54,632 bases of DNA, from the IMG/VR virus record IMGVR_UViG_3300004282_000003, positions 1 through 54,632 of that record; one strand, 5' to 3'. This DNA is from a virus. Made by a program: the position numbers and the translations under genes. The notes beneath the pieces are model-generated. The model had not been told where the DNA came from. It was given only the letters and a program-made list of their open reading frames with translations, and made no database searches. Below are positions 25,337 through 32,504 of this stretch, in pieces. Within the stretch, counting starts at the first letter, position 1. Every line of letters begins with the position of its first letter.

Positions 25337-25744
25337 CTACGGAATATATATTTCAATTCTAGTCTTTGTTCTATTTCCATCTACAAGGTTCTTTTGTTCT
25401 TTTACTGTATAATTTTTCATTAAAGCTGCTTTTCTTGTAACTTGTTCAGTATATTTTTGTTTCAATAAACCACCACTATTACCAATTTTTTCTCCAAGAC
25501 CACCAGAGTAAAAAGGATCAAATTGTAAATTATAACCTATTCCTTTTACTTCTTGATCTTTAATAACTCCAACTTGATATTTACAATCTGGAAAACTAAC
25601 ATTATGGTCACATGGAGTAAATGCATTTCCATAATATGTAAATGTTTTTGTATCTCTATTTAGTTTCCCTCCTAATTCATTTGCTGCTTTTCCCAAACAA
25701 AGTAAATCTTTTATAACTAAATCAATTTTGCTAAGGTGTGACAT
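25337..25744 (-). CDS. DUF1257 (Ycf35-like) protein
   Basis: 135 aa. MSHLSKIDLVIKDLLCLGKA is the hallmark N-terminus of DUF1257/Ycf35, and the end RKAALMKNYTVKEQK also fits. Middle region is Gly-rich. Part of the ATPase-DUF1257-DUF2997 cluster. Role unknown, presumably a client or cofactor of the ATPase. Confidence 0.72.
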   Translation of the reverse strand: MSHLSKIDLVIKDLLCLGKAANELGGKLNRDTKTFTYYGNAFTPCDHNVSFPDCKYQVGVIKDQEVKGIGYNLQFDPFYSGGLGEKIGNSGGLLKQKYTEQVTRKAALMKNYTVKEQKNLVDGNRTKTRIEIYIP

Positions 25745-25762
25745 AATTTTTCTCCAATGCTA

Positions 25763-26032
25763 TTAAGATTGTTTTTGTGGATAGTAAATAAATTCTCCAT
25801 CATCAATAGTAAGAAAACCTCCACCACGACAAGGAATTGTCCAATATGTATCTGATATTCCACATCTTACAATTACTAATTTTCCAGTTTCTTTATTTTT
25901 TGCTTTACATCTTCTAGTTAATCCCCCTTTTGGGTATGTCATAGATTCTGGTTCTATCCAAGTTCCATTTTCTCCAAACCACGGTTTTTCAATTTTACCA
26001 AAACAATTAGAATCTCTTGGAAGTTTTGACAT
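25763..26032 (-). CDS. Small hypothetical protein in ATPase cluster
   Basis: 89 aa from ATG 26032, with GAGGA 8 nt upstream inside the end of the ATPase gene. Contains NCFG, RCKAKNKETGK, VRCGISDTYWTIPCRGGGFL, a Cys-rich beta-type protein. Co-transcribed with the Ycf46-like ATPase. Not recognised. Confidence 0.55.
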   Translation of the reverse strand: MSKLPRDSNCFGKIEKPWFGENGTWIEPESMTYPKGGLTRRCKAKNKETGKLVIVRCGISDTYWTIPCRGGGFLTIDDGEFIYYPQKQS

Positions 26033-26033
26033 T

Positions 26034-27530
26034 TTAATAATCCTCTTCTTCATCTTTTATTGTTCTGGTAATTTTGGCCTTGAAGTCTTCATCCAATACA
26101 GGTTTAGTTGATACCTTTCTTAAATCCAATTTCCTTTTCTTGAAATTAATTTTGTCTGATACTCCATTTGCCCTCCTAATTGTTTGTCCATATTCAGAAA
26201 TCATTTTAACTTCATTTGCTTTTGTTTTCTTAATAATTGGAATACTTTCAATACAATGATCTAAATCTTCAAAATGTGAATCTTTTGCTAATTGTTCAAT
26301 TTCTGAACCTGTCCACCCTTCCAATCTTTCAATTGTTCTTTCATCATTTGGAATATTACTTTTCCACTTTCTATTCATAATATCAATGATCTCTTTTCTT
26401 TCTAATTCATTAGGAAAGTTTACAAAGAAAAGAGCATCCCATCTACCCGCTCTTAAAAACTCAGGTGGCAATCCTTCAATTCTATTTACAGTTGCTACCA
26501 ACACTGCTTCTGATTTTCTTTCTTGACTCCAACTCAAGAAATGTCCTAATTGACCTTGTGAAACTCCTGAACTATCAGTTAATTGTCCAGAAGCACCAGC
26601 AAAACCTTTTTCAATTTCATCAATTAGGATAATTGCTTTTCCTAATGCATCTGCCATTTTTGTAAATGTTCTTGTTTTCTTTTCTGTTTCTCCAACAATC
26701 CCCCCCTTCATTGCTCCAATATCTGCAACTGCTAAAGGCCAATTGAAAATACTAGCTAATACTTTTGCAAATAAAGTTTTACCAGTTCCAGGGATACCAA
26801 TTAGCAATATTGATCTTAACTTTGGTAGATTTTCATTTCCTTTTTCCCAAGCTTTCAATCTATTAAAAACATATTTCTTAGCATTTTCTAAACCACCTAA
26901 ATTCTCCAATGGTTCCGGTTCAATAATATCCATAAAACCAGTTTTTCTAACCATTGATCTTTTCATTTGAATAAGGGATTCTCTATTCAAACTTTGATTC
27001 TCTATCAATTGCAATGAAACAGCATTTTCCCCTTCTTCCAGAGACAAACCTAAACATGCATCTGGAATTGAATCATCAAATTCTACATCGACTTGTTCTG
27101 TAAGCTCTCTTACTACAGTTTCAAATTCATCACGGCTAGGAAGAGGAAATTCCAATACAGTAATCATCTTTTCTAGCTGTGGTGGAAGTTGTGAGTTTGT
27201 TCCAACAATACATAAGGTAGTTTGATTGTTTTTTAATACTTGAGTATAATTCAAAAGATTTTGAATAATCTCAAAATTCTGAAGAAAAGGATCATAATTT
27301 TCTAGTACAACTAAAGTTTGTTTATAGTTAGTTGCACAATGTTTAAGTATTGAAATAGGATCTGAATATTGTTCTCCATTTTCAATGCTTAAACCATCTA
27401 CCATGTTCCAAGTTAATTTAACAACTGGTTCCTCTACAATAAGATTTTTAACAGCACGTTTAATTTCAAATGTTTCTACATACAAAAAAGGAAAACCACT
27501 TAAAACGTAATTAGTTAGATCAAGTTGCAT
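26034..27530 (-). CDS. Ycf46-like AAA+ ATPase
   Basis: 498 aa. An N-terminal mini-ATPase-like region lacking Walker motifs (1-200) is followed by a full AAA+ module: Walker A GIPGTGKT (245-252), Walker B AIILIDEIE (about 299-306), sensor 1 ATVNR, and arginine-finger region LRAGRWDALFF. This is the layout of Ycf46/FtsH-like AAA proteins. It has neighbours DUF1257 and DUF2997, a recurrent trio. Likely a remodelling chaperone acting in the cytoplasm. Near the C-terminus is KKRKLDLRKV, again the recurring peptide. Confidence 0.78.
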   Translation of the reverse strand: MQLDLTNYVLSGFPFLYVETFEIKRAVKNLIVEEPVVKLTWNMVDGLSIENGEQYSDPISILKHCATNYKQTLVVLENYDPFLQNFEIIQNLLNYTQVLKNNQTTLCIVGTNSQLPPQLEKMITVLEFPLPSRDEFETVVRELTEQVDVEFDDSIPDACLGLSLEEGENAVSLQLIENQSLNRESLIQMKRSMVRKTGFMDIIEPEPLENLGGLENAKKYVFNRLKAWEKGNENLPKLRSILLIGIPGTGKTLFAKVLASIFNWPLAVADIGAMKGGIVGETEKKTRTFTKMADALGKAIILIDEIEKGFAGASGQLTDSSGVSQGQLGHFLSWSQERKSEAVLVATVNRIEGLPPEFLRAGRWDALFFVNFPNELERKEIIDIMNRKWKSNIPNDERTIERLEGWTGSEIEQLAKDSHFEDLDHCIESIPIIKKTKANEVKMISEYGQTIRRANGVSDKINFKKRKLDLRKVSTKPVLDEDFKAKITRTIKDEEEDY

Positions 27531-27535
27531 TATTC

Positions 27536-27736
27536 TTATTCCTTTCCATTCAAAATCATTTGATTTTCATCTTCAATGTTTCTAAGAACCAAATCAATTG
27601 CATTTTCCAATGACACTGAACTTTTTGCATTTATTGCTAGATCATTTGTTGTTTCAATTTCCCAATATTGATTGTAGAAATTATAATCAATCTTTAACTT
27701 TAAATCTTTAATAATTTGAAAATAATCTTTTTCCAT
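27536..27736 (-). CDS. Small hypothetical protein
   Basis: 66 aa, IIKDLKLKIDYNFYNQYWEIE followed by an acidic helix (LENAIDLVLRNIEDEN). Just upstream of the ATPase gene in the same unit. Function unknown. Confidence 0.5.
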   Translation of the reverse strand: MEKDYFQIIKDLKLKIDYNFYNQYWEIETTNDLAINAKSSVSLENAIDLVLRNIEDENQMILNGKE

Positions 27737-27737
27737 T

Positions 27738-27917
27738 TTATTCTCCTTTTACTATTTTAACTTTTTGTGGATAGTAAAAATAACCTTTTGCTCTTTCATT
27801 AAGTTCTCTACAATACTTGTTTGCTTGTTTTCTAGTACCATCAAAAACACAATGTATTTCCCTTCTTGTATTACCTGGAACAACATAATAAATAGTTTTC
27901 ATCATAATTACAATCAT
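27738..27917 (-). CDS. 59-aa hypothetical protein
   Basis: ATG 27917 overlaps the previous stop (ATGA coupling), with AGGAG 9 nt upstream. YYVVPGNTRREIHCVFDG then a helix RKQANKYCRELNERAKGYFYY. Looks like a small alpha/beta domain. Function unknown. Confidence 0.5.
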   Translation of the reverse strand: MIVIMMKTIYYVVPGNTRREIHCVFDGTRKQANKYCRELNERAKGYFYYPQKVKIVKGE

Positions 27918-28213
27918 TTCCCTAATCTCCTTCCTTTTAGAGTTCTTTTAAATTCCCTTCTTCTTTCTTCTTTTAGTTCTTCCCTAACAATATCCATTGG
28001 TAAATCTGTAATTCCAGTTTCATCTAGTATAATATTTCTTTGTATTTTGTCAAGTGAATTTTTTAATTCTTTAAACTCTTCTGAATCAATAATTGTTAAT
28101 TGTGTTAAATCTTCTGTATCATATTCAGAACCAATTTCCATTCCATATTTAACAAAATCATATTGTCCTAGTGGTACTCTTATTTCTCGAAAATACCTGA
28201 ATGATCTTTTCAT
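27914..28213 (-). CDS. Small hypothetical protein
   Basis: 99 aa with basic ends (MKRSFRYFREIR; KRTLKGRRLGK) and a charged centre SEEFKELKNSLDKIQ. The gene contains a strong internal promoter match (28026-28053). Function unknown. Confidence 0.5.
   Translation of the reverse strand: MKRSFRYFREIRVPLGQYDFVKYGMEIGSEYDTEDLTQLTIIDSEEFKELKNSLDKIQRNIILDETGITDLPMDIVREELKEERRREFKRTLKGRRLGK
28026..28053 (-). promoter_or_regulatory. Intragenic sigma-70-like promoter
   Basis: Minus strand TTGACA, 16-nt spacer, TATACT. Both boxes are near consensus, inside the 27914 gene, and could drive the Ycf46-like ATPase cluster independently. In an AT-rich coding region a chance match is possible. Confidence 0.5.
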
Positions 28214-28215
28214 TT

Positions 28216-28407
28216 TTATTTCCTTATATAATTAGCTACTGCTAAAGCTAAATTTTTATGTTCTTCTAATATACAATTTACAGTTGGAGTTTCTAAATGC
28301 TTTTTTACTGAATATTTACTTCCATAATAAAGTTTCCCATTTTCTTTCCACCAAGCTACAGCACATTTTAAAACTTCAGCAATTTCAAGATTTCTATCTC
28401 TTTCCAT
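28216..28407 (-). CDS. Small hypothetical protein
   Basis: 63 aa. AEVLKCAVAWWKENGKLYYGSKYSV then an all-helical end EEHKNLALAVANYIRK. GGAAA-type ribosome site. Function unknown. Confidence 0.5.
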   Translation of the reverse strand: MERDRNLEIAEVLKCAVAWWKENGKLYYGSKYSVKKHLETPTVNCILEEHKNLALAVANYIRK

Positions 28408-28419
28408 ATTTTTTCCTTT

Positions 28420-28638
28420 CTAAGAAAGACTTAAAGTTCTCTCACCCTTTTCTTCAATTTTATCAATTTCTTCTATCCAATATCTAGGTTTGGTTTGTCT
28501 TCCTGTTAATATTTTTAAATTTTTCATCTCCAATCTATCTATTTCTTTTACGTCAGTAAAATAATAATGTGTAACAACTAAATCTCCACAATCTCTTTTT
28601 ATTTCTTTCAATCTTCCAATTAATCTACTAATTTTCAT
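28420..28638 (-). CDS. Small hypothetical protein
   Basis: 72 aa. The N-terminus KISRLIGRLKEIKRDCGDLVVTHYY resembles small phage proteins with an HTH-like opening, followed by a charged end. GGAG 8 nt upstream. Overlaps the preceding 40-aa gene by 4 bp (ATGA). Confidence 0.5.
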   Translation of the reverse strand: MKISRLIGRLKEIKRDCGDLVVTHYYFTDVKEIDRLEMKNLKILTGRQTKPRYWIEEIDKIEEKGERTLSLS

Positions 28639-28757
28639 TCTTTATTCTCCAATTTTTTTACTCTAATTTCTAGTTTAACTACCCAAAAAATCATACAGAC
28701 CATCCAAACAAATTCTAAAATTGGTTTTATTTTGGGATTCCAAATCCAATCAATCAT
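28635..28757 (-). CDS. 40-aa membrane peptide
   Basis: ATG 28757 overlaps the previous stop; TGA overlaps the next ATG. One hydrophobic helix (ILEFVWMVCMIFWVVKL) followed by a charged tail. Tight coupling on both sides supports translation. Function unknown. Confidence 0.5.
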   Translation of the reverse strand: MIDWIWNPKIKPILEFVWMVCMIFWVVKLEIRVKKLENKE

Positions 28758-29013
28758 AGTCATGTTTCTTTCCTTTACATTTGGGTTCAATTCTACCCTT
28801 TACTCTAAATTGATTATCTAAAATTCTATAATCACCATCACTCCATCTTTCAATTTTACCAACTCTTTCATATCTATTGTTATAAATTACTCCTTCTTTT
28901 ATAAATCCTTTTTTATTATATTTGGTATCGTAAATGTCATCTTCTGATATACTTATATCACACTTTATAAATAAAGCAAGCAAAAAGATTATAAATAGCA
29001 ATATTTTTTTCAT
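28750..29013 (-). CDS. Secreted or periplasmic small protein
   Basis: 87 aa with a signal peptide (MKKILLFIIFLLALFIKC). The mature part (DIYDTKYNKKGFIKEGVIYNN) is a short Y-D/G-R repeat type seen in exported bacterial proteins. Destination outside the cytoplasm. A Cys after the hydrophobic core is not in a good lipobox. Confidence 0.6.
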   Translation of the reverse strand: MKKILLFIIFLLALFIKCDISISEDDIYDTKYNKKGFIKEGVIYNNRYERVGKIERWSDGDYRILDNQFRVKGRIEPKCKGKKHDYD

Positions 29014-29237
29014 ATTGAGAAATCCCTATAAATAGTAGTTGTTTTTCCTTCACATACTTCCAAACATCTTTTTTTATAGCCATTACCAATATTAATTCCA
29101 TTGTAAAGCAAATAAGCCTGTGACCAATTTTTACTGGTATATTTTGTTTTGTAGCTTCCTTTTCCTTTTCCAATTTGAATTTTATAACATAAAAATTTAG
29201 GAAGAGATTTTATAAACATTGGTATTTTATTTTTCAT
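29010..29237 (-). CDS. Small basic hypothetical protein
   Basis: 75 aa, Lys/Gly rich (IGKGKGSYKTKYTSKNWSQ) with two Cys in KKRCLEVCEGK. Overlaps neighbours by ATGA-type junctions. Function unknown. Confidence 0.5.
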   Translation of the reverse strand: MKNKIPMFIKSLPKFLCYKIQIGKGKGSYKTKYTSKNWSQAYLLYNGINIGNGYKKRCLEVCEGKTTTIYRDFSI

Positions 29238-29394
29238 TTTCTTTTTCCTCTTTCATATATTGGTTGATTTCTTGTGCTTCGATAAACAACTCTTGAAAAC
29301 ATAAACTACAATCAGAATGTTCTTCTATTCCAACATTTTTTCTATAATTTTCATTATGACAATTACAATTACATTTTATTCTGTGTTTTTCCAT
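29227..29394 (-). CDS. 55-aa Cys/His-rich protein
   Basis: MEKHRIKCNCNCH, then CSLCF; five Cys and several His could bind zinc. The end is helical and acidic. ATG 29394 lies inside the previous gene's end. Function unknown. Confidence 0.5.
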   Translation of the reverse strand: MEKHRIKCNCNCHNENYRKNVGIEEHSDCSLCFQELFIEAQEINQYMKEEKENEK

Positions 29395-29594
29395 TCTTCT
29401 CCAACCTCTTCATAGGTTTTATTATATAATTCTTCTAATTGTTCACATCTATAAATAGTACATGCTGTAATATAGCTTATTTCATACCACTTATGGTTTC
29501 CACTTAAAACATCTAACAAAGCAAATTGTAATTCTTTTATTTTTTTATCTTTAATATCAAAAACTTTTTCAACCTGATCTGCAATTTCTCCCAT
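29376..29594 (-). CDS. Small hypothetical protein
   Basis: 72 aa, helical (IKELQFALLDVLSGNHKWYEI; CEQLEELYNKTYEEVGEEW). Begins directly after the polymerase stop (gap 0), so co-translated with DNA polymerase. Function unknown. Confidence 0.5.
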   Translation of the reverse strand: MGEIADQVEKVFDIKDKKIKELQFALLDVLSGNHKWYEISYITACTIYRCEQLEELYNKTYEEVGEEWKNTE

Positions 29595-30821
29595 TTAATT
29601 CTCCTTGCACATTGATAAGGTTTTCATGTTCATCCAATTCTTTCCAACACTCCATTCAGTTGCTAATTCAACTTTCTTTGGAATTGGTAAATTATGATTA
29701 ATCATTTCATAATCAACTAATTCCATTAATTCCAATGCTTCTTTTTTGTAAAACATAAAGAATATAGAATCATGTATTTGGGTACACATATAACTTTTCA
29801 AATTGCTTTGTAGTAGTTTCTCTTCAATTCTAATAATAGCATCTAGGAGAATATGGAAACTACAAGATTGAATTGGAAAGTTAAATATTTCATTTTGTGT
29901 TAATGGATAATTCCTTCTAAATCCTAATGGAGTTTCTATATAACCATTTCCATAATAGAATTGTAATTGATCTTCTTGCCATTCTTTTAAACCTTTATAT
30001 CTATTGAAAAATTCTTTTTGTGCTTCTGCAAAATGCTTTTCTGAATATTCAATATAAAATTGATTCCAAGGATCTTTATTGTAAGGAGATCCTTTCCTAT
30101 ATTTTTCTCTTACAAAGTTTTTATAAACATCAAACTTTCTAAATTCTCTTGCTATAGATATATTGCTAGCACCATAAATATTTGCAAATGTCCAATTGTT
30201 TTTTACAATATATCTTTCATCATCATGTAACTTTTTTACTTCTGGTAATTCATAATTCCATCCAAATATAACATTAGTCCAATGACTATGCATATCTAAA
30301 TCTTCATTTAAATCTTTTAATAATTGTTTATCACCACTTAAATTACCTGCTGTTTTAACTTCAGCACCTTCATAATCAACTTCTGCTAATAACCAATCTG
30401 GTCCTAAAGGAATAATTGGTTTTCTTAAAATCTTCCAACTCATTCCTTTTTTTATATCTCCATGTTTAGGTTGATTTTGAATATTTGGACTTGAACCAGA
30501 ACTTCTTACAGTTTCAGTAGTATTTAACCATAAATCAGGGTGTATAAAACTTGTTCTAAAACCTTTATATCTTATTCCTTCTTGAACCCATCTTCTCAAT
30601 TCAGCAAGATAGTTATTTTTAGCCTTTTCTAGTTTCCTATATTCCAATAACAAACTACAAAATTTAATCTTCTCTTTTTCAGCATAATGTAGAATGACAG
30701 ATTCATCTACACTTGCTTTCTTTTCACCGGATTTACCCCCTGCTGTTTCTTTTATTGGTTGAAGATTTAAATGATTGAATAGAAAATCTGAAACTTGCTG
30801 TGGACTACTTAGATTAAACAT
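29595..30821 (-). CDS. Family A DNA polymerase, catalytic half (split)
   Basis: 408 aa. Starts at FNLSSPQQVSDFLF, normally an internal thumb-domain position in Pol I. Then RSSGSSPNIQNQPK, motif A LAEVDYEGAEVK (Asp about 149), motif B RYIVKNNWTFANIYG with Lys and Tyr of the O-helix, and motif C TQIHDSIFF, where the usual HDE is HDS. It therefore has the palm and fingers but no exonuclease, which is in the upstream ORF overlapping by 8 bp. The pair should work together as a replicative polymerase. The Glu to Ser change is next to the catalytic Asp, not the Asp itself. Confidence 0.82.
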   Translation of the reverse strand: MFNLSSPQQVSDFLFNHLNLQPIKETAGGKSGEKKASVDESVILHYAEKEKIKFCSLLLEYRKLEKAKNNYLAELRRWVQEGIRYKGFRTSFIHPDLWLNTTETVRSSGSSPNIQNQPKHGDIKKGMSWKILRKPIIPLGPDWLLAEVDYEGAEVKTAGNLSGDKQLLKDLNEDLDMHSHWTNVIFGWNYELPEVKKLHDDERYIVKNNWTFANIYGASNISIAREFRKFDVYKNFVREKYRKGSPYNKDPWNQFYIEYSEKHFAEAQKEFFNRYKGLKEWQEDQLQFYYGNGYIETPLGFRRNYPLTQNEIFNFPIQSCSFHILLDAIIRIEEKLLQSNLKSYMCTQIHDSIFFMFYKKEALELMELVDYEMINHNLPIPKKVELATEWSVGKNWMNMKTLSMCKEN

Positions 30822-32439
30822 CTTTTTTCCTCATAGTCAATTTTCTTTTAATTGTTGTAATTATATTTATTGGTTCCTCTTCATCATCTGTATCATTTTT
30901 CTTTGGCTTTGTAAATACTTTATTCTTATTTTTTTCTAAATAACTTATAATATCTGGAAGATTTTCAATTTGGTCATATGTTTTTCTTAATTCACTATCA
31001 AGTAATTCTTCTAAAGTATCCAATTCAAATTCATCAACTGGCAATCCATTCCATGACATATTTGCAAATACTTCATGGCCTTTTAAGATAAAGTCATAAC
31101 ACCATCTAAACTTTTCAGTTTTATCTAACCAATTATCTAACAATTCATAATTGGCAAATGATGTTATTGAATCTAATCCAGAATATTGAATAAGATCATC
31201 TGGTGGACATAAATGAATTGTATTCTTTTTATCATTCTTATTTTTTATTTCTAAATACTTTTTTACTTTCTTATTATATTTTGGTAATCCAAATCTAACA
31301 AGGTTTTGAAAATCAAGAGAAGTGCAACCACCCCGTTCATCAATAACATGAGTAGCCAGCATTGTATCAAATGTATTTCTAATTATATTTCCTCTTGGAT
31401 TTAAATGATCTTTAAACGCAAAATCTCTTGGATTACTATCTTTAAATACCCAACGTCTAGTTACCAATTCTTCATATTTTACATTTTGAATTATAGTTAA
31501 AAGATCTTCTCTATTCAATAAATCAAAAACTTTATTTTTAAGTTTTGGAATTGGATCTTCATATCTTGGAATATAAATAACCCAAGCTTTTTTTCCAATT
31601 GCAAATGACATACACCAAACTTCAAAATTATCATCATAAGGTTTTAAATTGGTAGTTTCATAATCAAAAGAAAACTTTCCTGATTCTTCTATTTGCTTTT
31701 GCATTTTATCAAAATCATCTATATCTCTAATTTGTTTTATAGTTATTCCTGAAAGAACCTTTCTTTTCTTTAGAAAATTATTTACATATTTTCTTTTATG
31801 CAATAATCTTTTATATGAATCAAATATTCTTTTTAAATCTTTTTCTAATACAATTGCATTGCCAGGATTTCTTAAAATATTTGCCGGATGATTAGTACAA
31901 AATACTAAACAATTAAATTCATAGTTAGGAATAATTCTGTTTCTCAGTTTTGTTATGCCTTGTTTTTCTCCAAATAGATTCAACACTGAATTAGATGCTA
32001 CTTCACCCAAACAGATAATTACATTTGGTTTTAATTGTAATAGTTTTTCTTTTAATTTTGTTCGGCAACATCTAACATAGGTTTCTGACATTTTATTATT
32101 TGGAGGTCTACAAGCAACAGCATTAATAATACTACAATGTTTAATATAATTTCTTTTTATTGTTGATCTTAATAATTGTCCTGATCTACCAACAAAATTT
32201 ATTCCTCTTTGTTGCTCTTCTTCCCCTGGTGCTTCACCAACAAAAACTAAACCATTTGGTTGTGGATTTCCTATTTCAGTTATTCCTATTGGTTTATTTG
32301 TAGAAGATTTTAAACCACATTTATTACAATCATAAATTACTTTCTTTTTAGTTTCCCCCTCTGGAATATCAAAATAAAAATTTCCTTTTGATTCTATTTC
32401 TTTTGGTATTCCTATAATCCTTTTTAATGTAGTTTTCAT
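30814..32439 (-). CDS. Uracil-DNA glycosylase + 3'-5' exonuclease half of DNA polymerase
   Basis: 541 aa. Residues about 30-210: family 4/5 UDG with GEAPGEEE, FVGRSGQLL, NAVACRPPNN and a CTNHPANIL block, and Cys38, Cys41, Cys110 and Cys124/125 placed for a 4Fe-4S cluster. Residues about 240-450: DnaQ-like exonuclease (FSFDYETTNLKP, VKYEELV, IQYSGLDSI). The end is a thumb-like helix then an acidic linker and KRKLTMRKKDV. SPO1-like phages carry UDG-exo-pol in one chain; here the chain is cut before the polymerase core. It would proofread and bind or remove uracil. Confidence 0.82.
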   Translation of the reverse strand: MKTTLKRIIGIPKEIESKGNFYFDIPEGETKKKVIYDCNKCGLKSSTNKPIGITEIGNPQPNGLVFVGEAPGEEEQQRGINFVGRSGQLLRSTIKRNYIKHCSIINAVACRPPNNKMSETYVRCCRTKLKEKLLQLKPNVIICLGEVASNSVLNLFGEKQGITKLRNRIIPNYEFNCLVFCTNHPANILRNPGNAIVLEKDLKRIFDSYKRLLHKRKYVNNFLKKRKVLSGITIKQIRDIDDFDKMQKQIEESGKFSFDYETTNLKPYDDNFEVWCMSFAIGKKAWVIYIPRYEDPIPKLKNKVFDLLNREDLLTIIQNVKYEELVTRRWVFKDSNPRDFAFKDHLNPRGNIIRNTFDTMLATHVIDERGGCTSLDFQNLVRFGLPKYNKKVKKYLEIKNKNDKKNTIHLCPPDDLIQYSGLDSITSFANYELLDNWLDKTEKFRWCYDFILKGHEVFANMSWNGLPVDEFELDTLEELLDSELRKTYDQIENLPDIISYLEKNKNKVFTKPKKNDTDDEEEPINIITTIKRKLTMRKKDV

Positions 32440-32454
32440 ATTTTTCCTATAAAC

Positions 32455-32480
32455 AAAAAAAGGGGGATTTCTCCCCCTTT
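32455..32480 (-). terminator. Rho-independent terminator
   Basis: Minus strand GGGGG-AGAAAT-CCCCC flanked by AAA/TTT and followed by seven U residues, 25 nt after the stop of the 32505 gene. Best example of the recurring hairpin. It separates the acidic protein from the UDG-polymerase unit. Confidence 0.8.
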
Positions 32481-32504
32481 CTTTAGATTGTTGGAAGTTG
32501 ATTG

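Noticed and set aside
28958-29173. Alternative 71-aa frame overlapping the 29010 gene
   Set aside because: The other frame has a better start, fits ATGA coupling on both sides, and has more protein-like composition.
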